NCBI GenBank assembly: GCA_900546355.1
Contig: URCM01000084.1
Coordinates: 1 to 13,840 of the forward strand
Direction: 5' to 3'
DNA from: an uncultured Bacteroides sp.
GTDB lineage: Bacteria > Bacteroidota > Bacteroidia > Bacteroidales > Bacteroidaceae
DNA length: 13,840 nt
Positions 13,796 to 13,840 of the stretch are shown here, in pieces. Within the stretch, counting starts at the first letter, position 1. Every line of letters starts with the position of its first letter. The translations under genes were made by a program, and so were the position numbers. The notes beneath the pieces were generated by a model. The model did no database searches and had not been told where the DNA came from. It worked only from the letters and a program-made list of their open reading frames with translations.

Positions 13796-13840
13796 ATCAA
13801 CAGATTGAGGAATTGTCCATTAAATGTTCTGGAAGAGATC

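Overview
The window looks like chromosome of a Bacteroidales bacterium (Bacteroides/Prevotella-like; the genus cannot be settled from this sequence). Three signs point there. Most gene starts are preceded by the Bacteroidetes sigma-70 type -7 element TAnnTTTG rather than a Shine-Dalgarno. The proteins are typical of the group: a eukaryote-like glycogen branching enzyme, metal-dependent KdsA, an S41 protease with a signal peptide, and a two-subunit indolepyruvate oxidoreductase. By eye, the base composition is moderately AT-rich.

Layout from left to right. (1) A possible gene fragment runs off the left edge on the minus strand. (2) glgB and an unrecognised five-helix membrane protein are 17 bp apart on the plus strand. 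(3) A histidine phosphatase (minus) and a Dabb-domain protein (plus) are divergent, each with its own promoter. (4) An exported S41 peptidase is on the minus strand. (5) A 314-bp non-coding region between it and kdsA carries three phased copies of a palindromic site, 21 bp apart. (6) kdsA and kdsD overlap by 4 bp and encode two successive steps of Kdo synthesis for LPS; an exported phospholipase D/cardiolipin-synthase-like protein follows. (7) An apparently intact IS256-family insertion sequence lies at 9481-10861, with 24-bp imperfect terminal inverted repeats, a strong inward-facing terminator near its left end and no visible target duplication. (8) A plus-strand operon begins behind a clear promoter: an omega-amidase-like nitrilase, then iorA and iorB. 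The window ends shortly after a premature stop in iorB.

Functional reading. The right-hand operon is the most coherent system. IorAB interconverts aryl-pyruvates and aryl-acetyl-CoA with ferredoxin. An omega-amidase removes the oxo-amide product of glutamine-dependent transamination. Together they suggest aromatic amino acid metabolism, either fermentative breakdown or reductive synthesis from aryl-acetates. This IorA ends without the usual C-terminal ferredoxin domain, and IorB is short. The Kdo pair plus exported PLD form an envelope cluster. I found no CRISPR array, tRNA, rRNA, riboswitch or prophage. The best candidate for something undescribed is the 21-bp phased repeat array between the S41 gene and kdsA.
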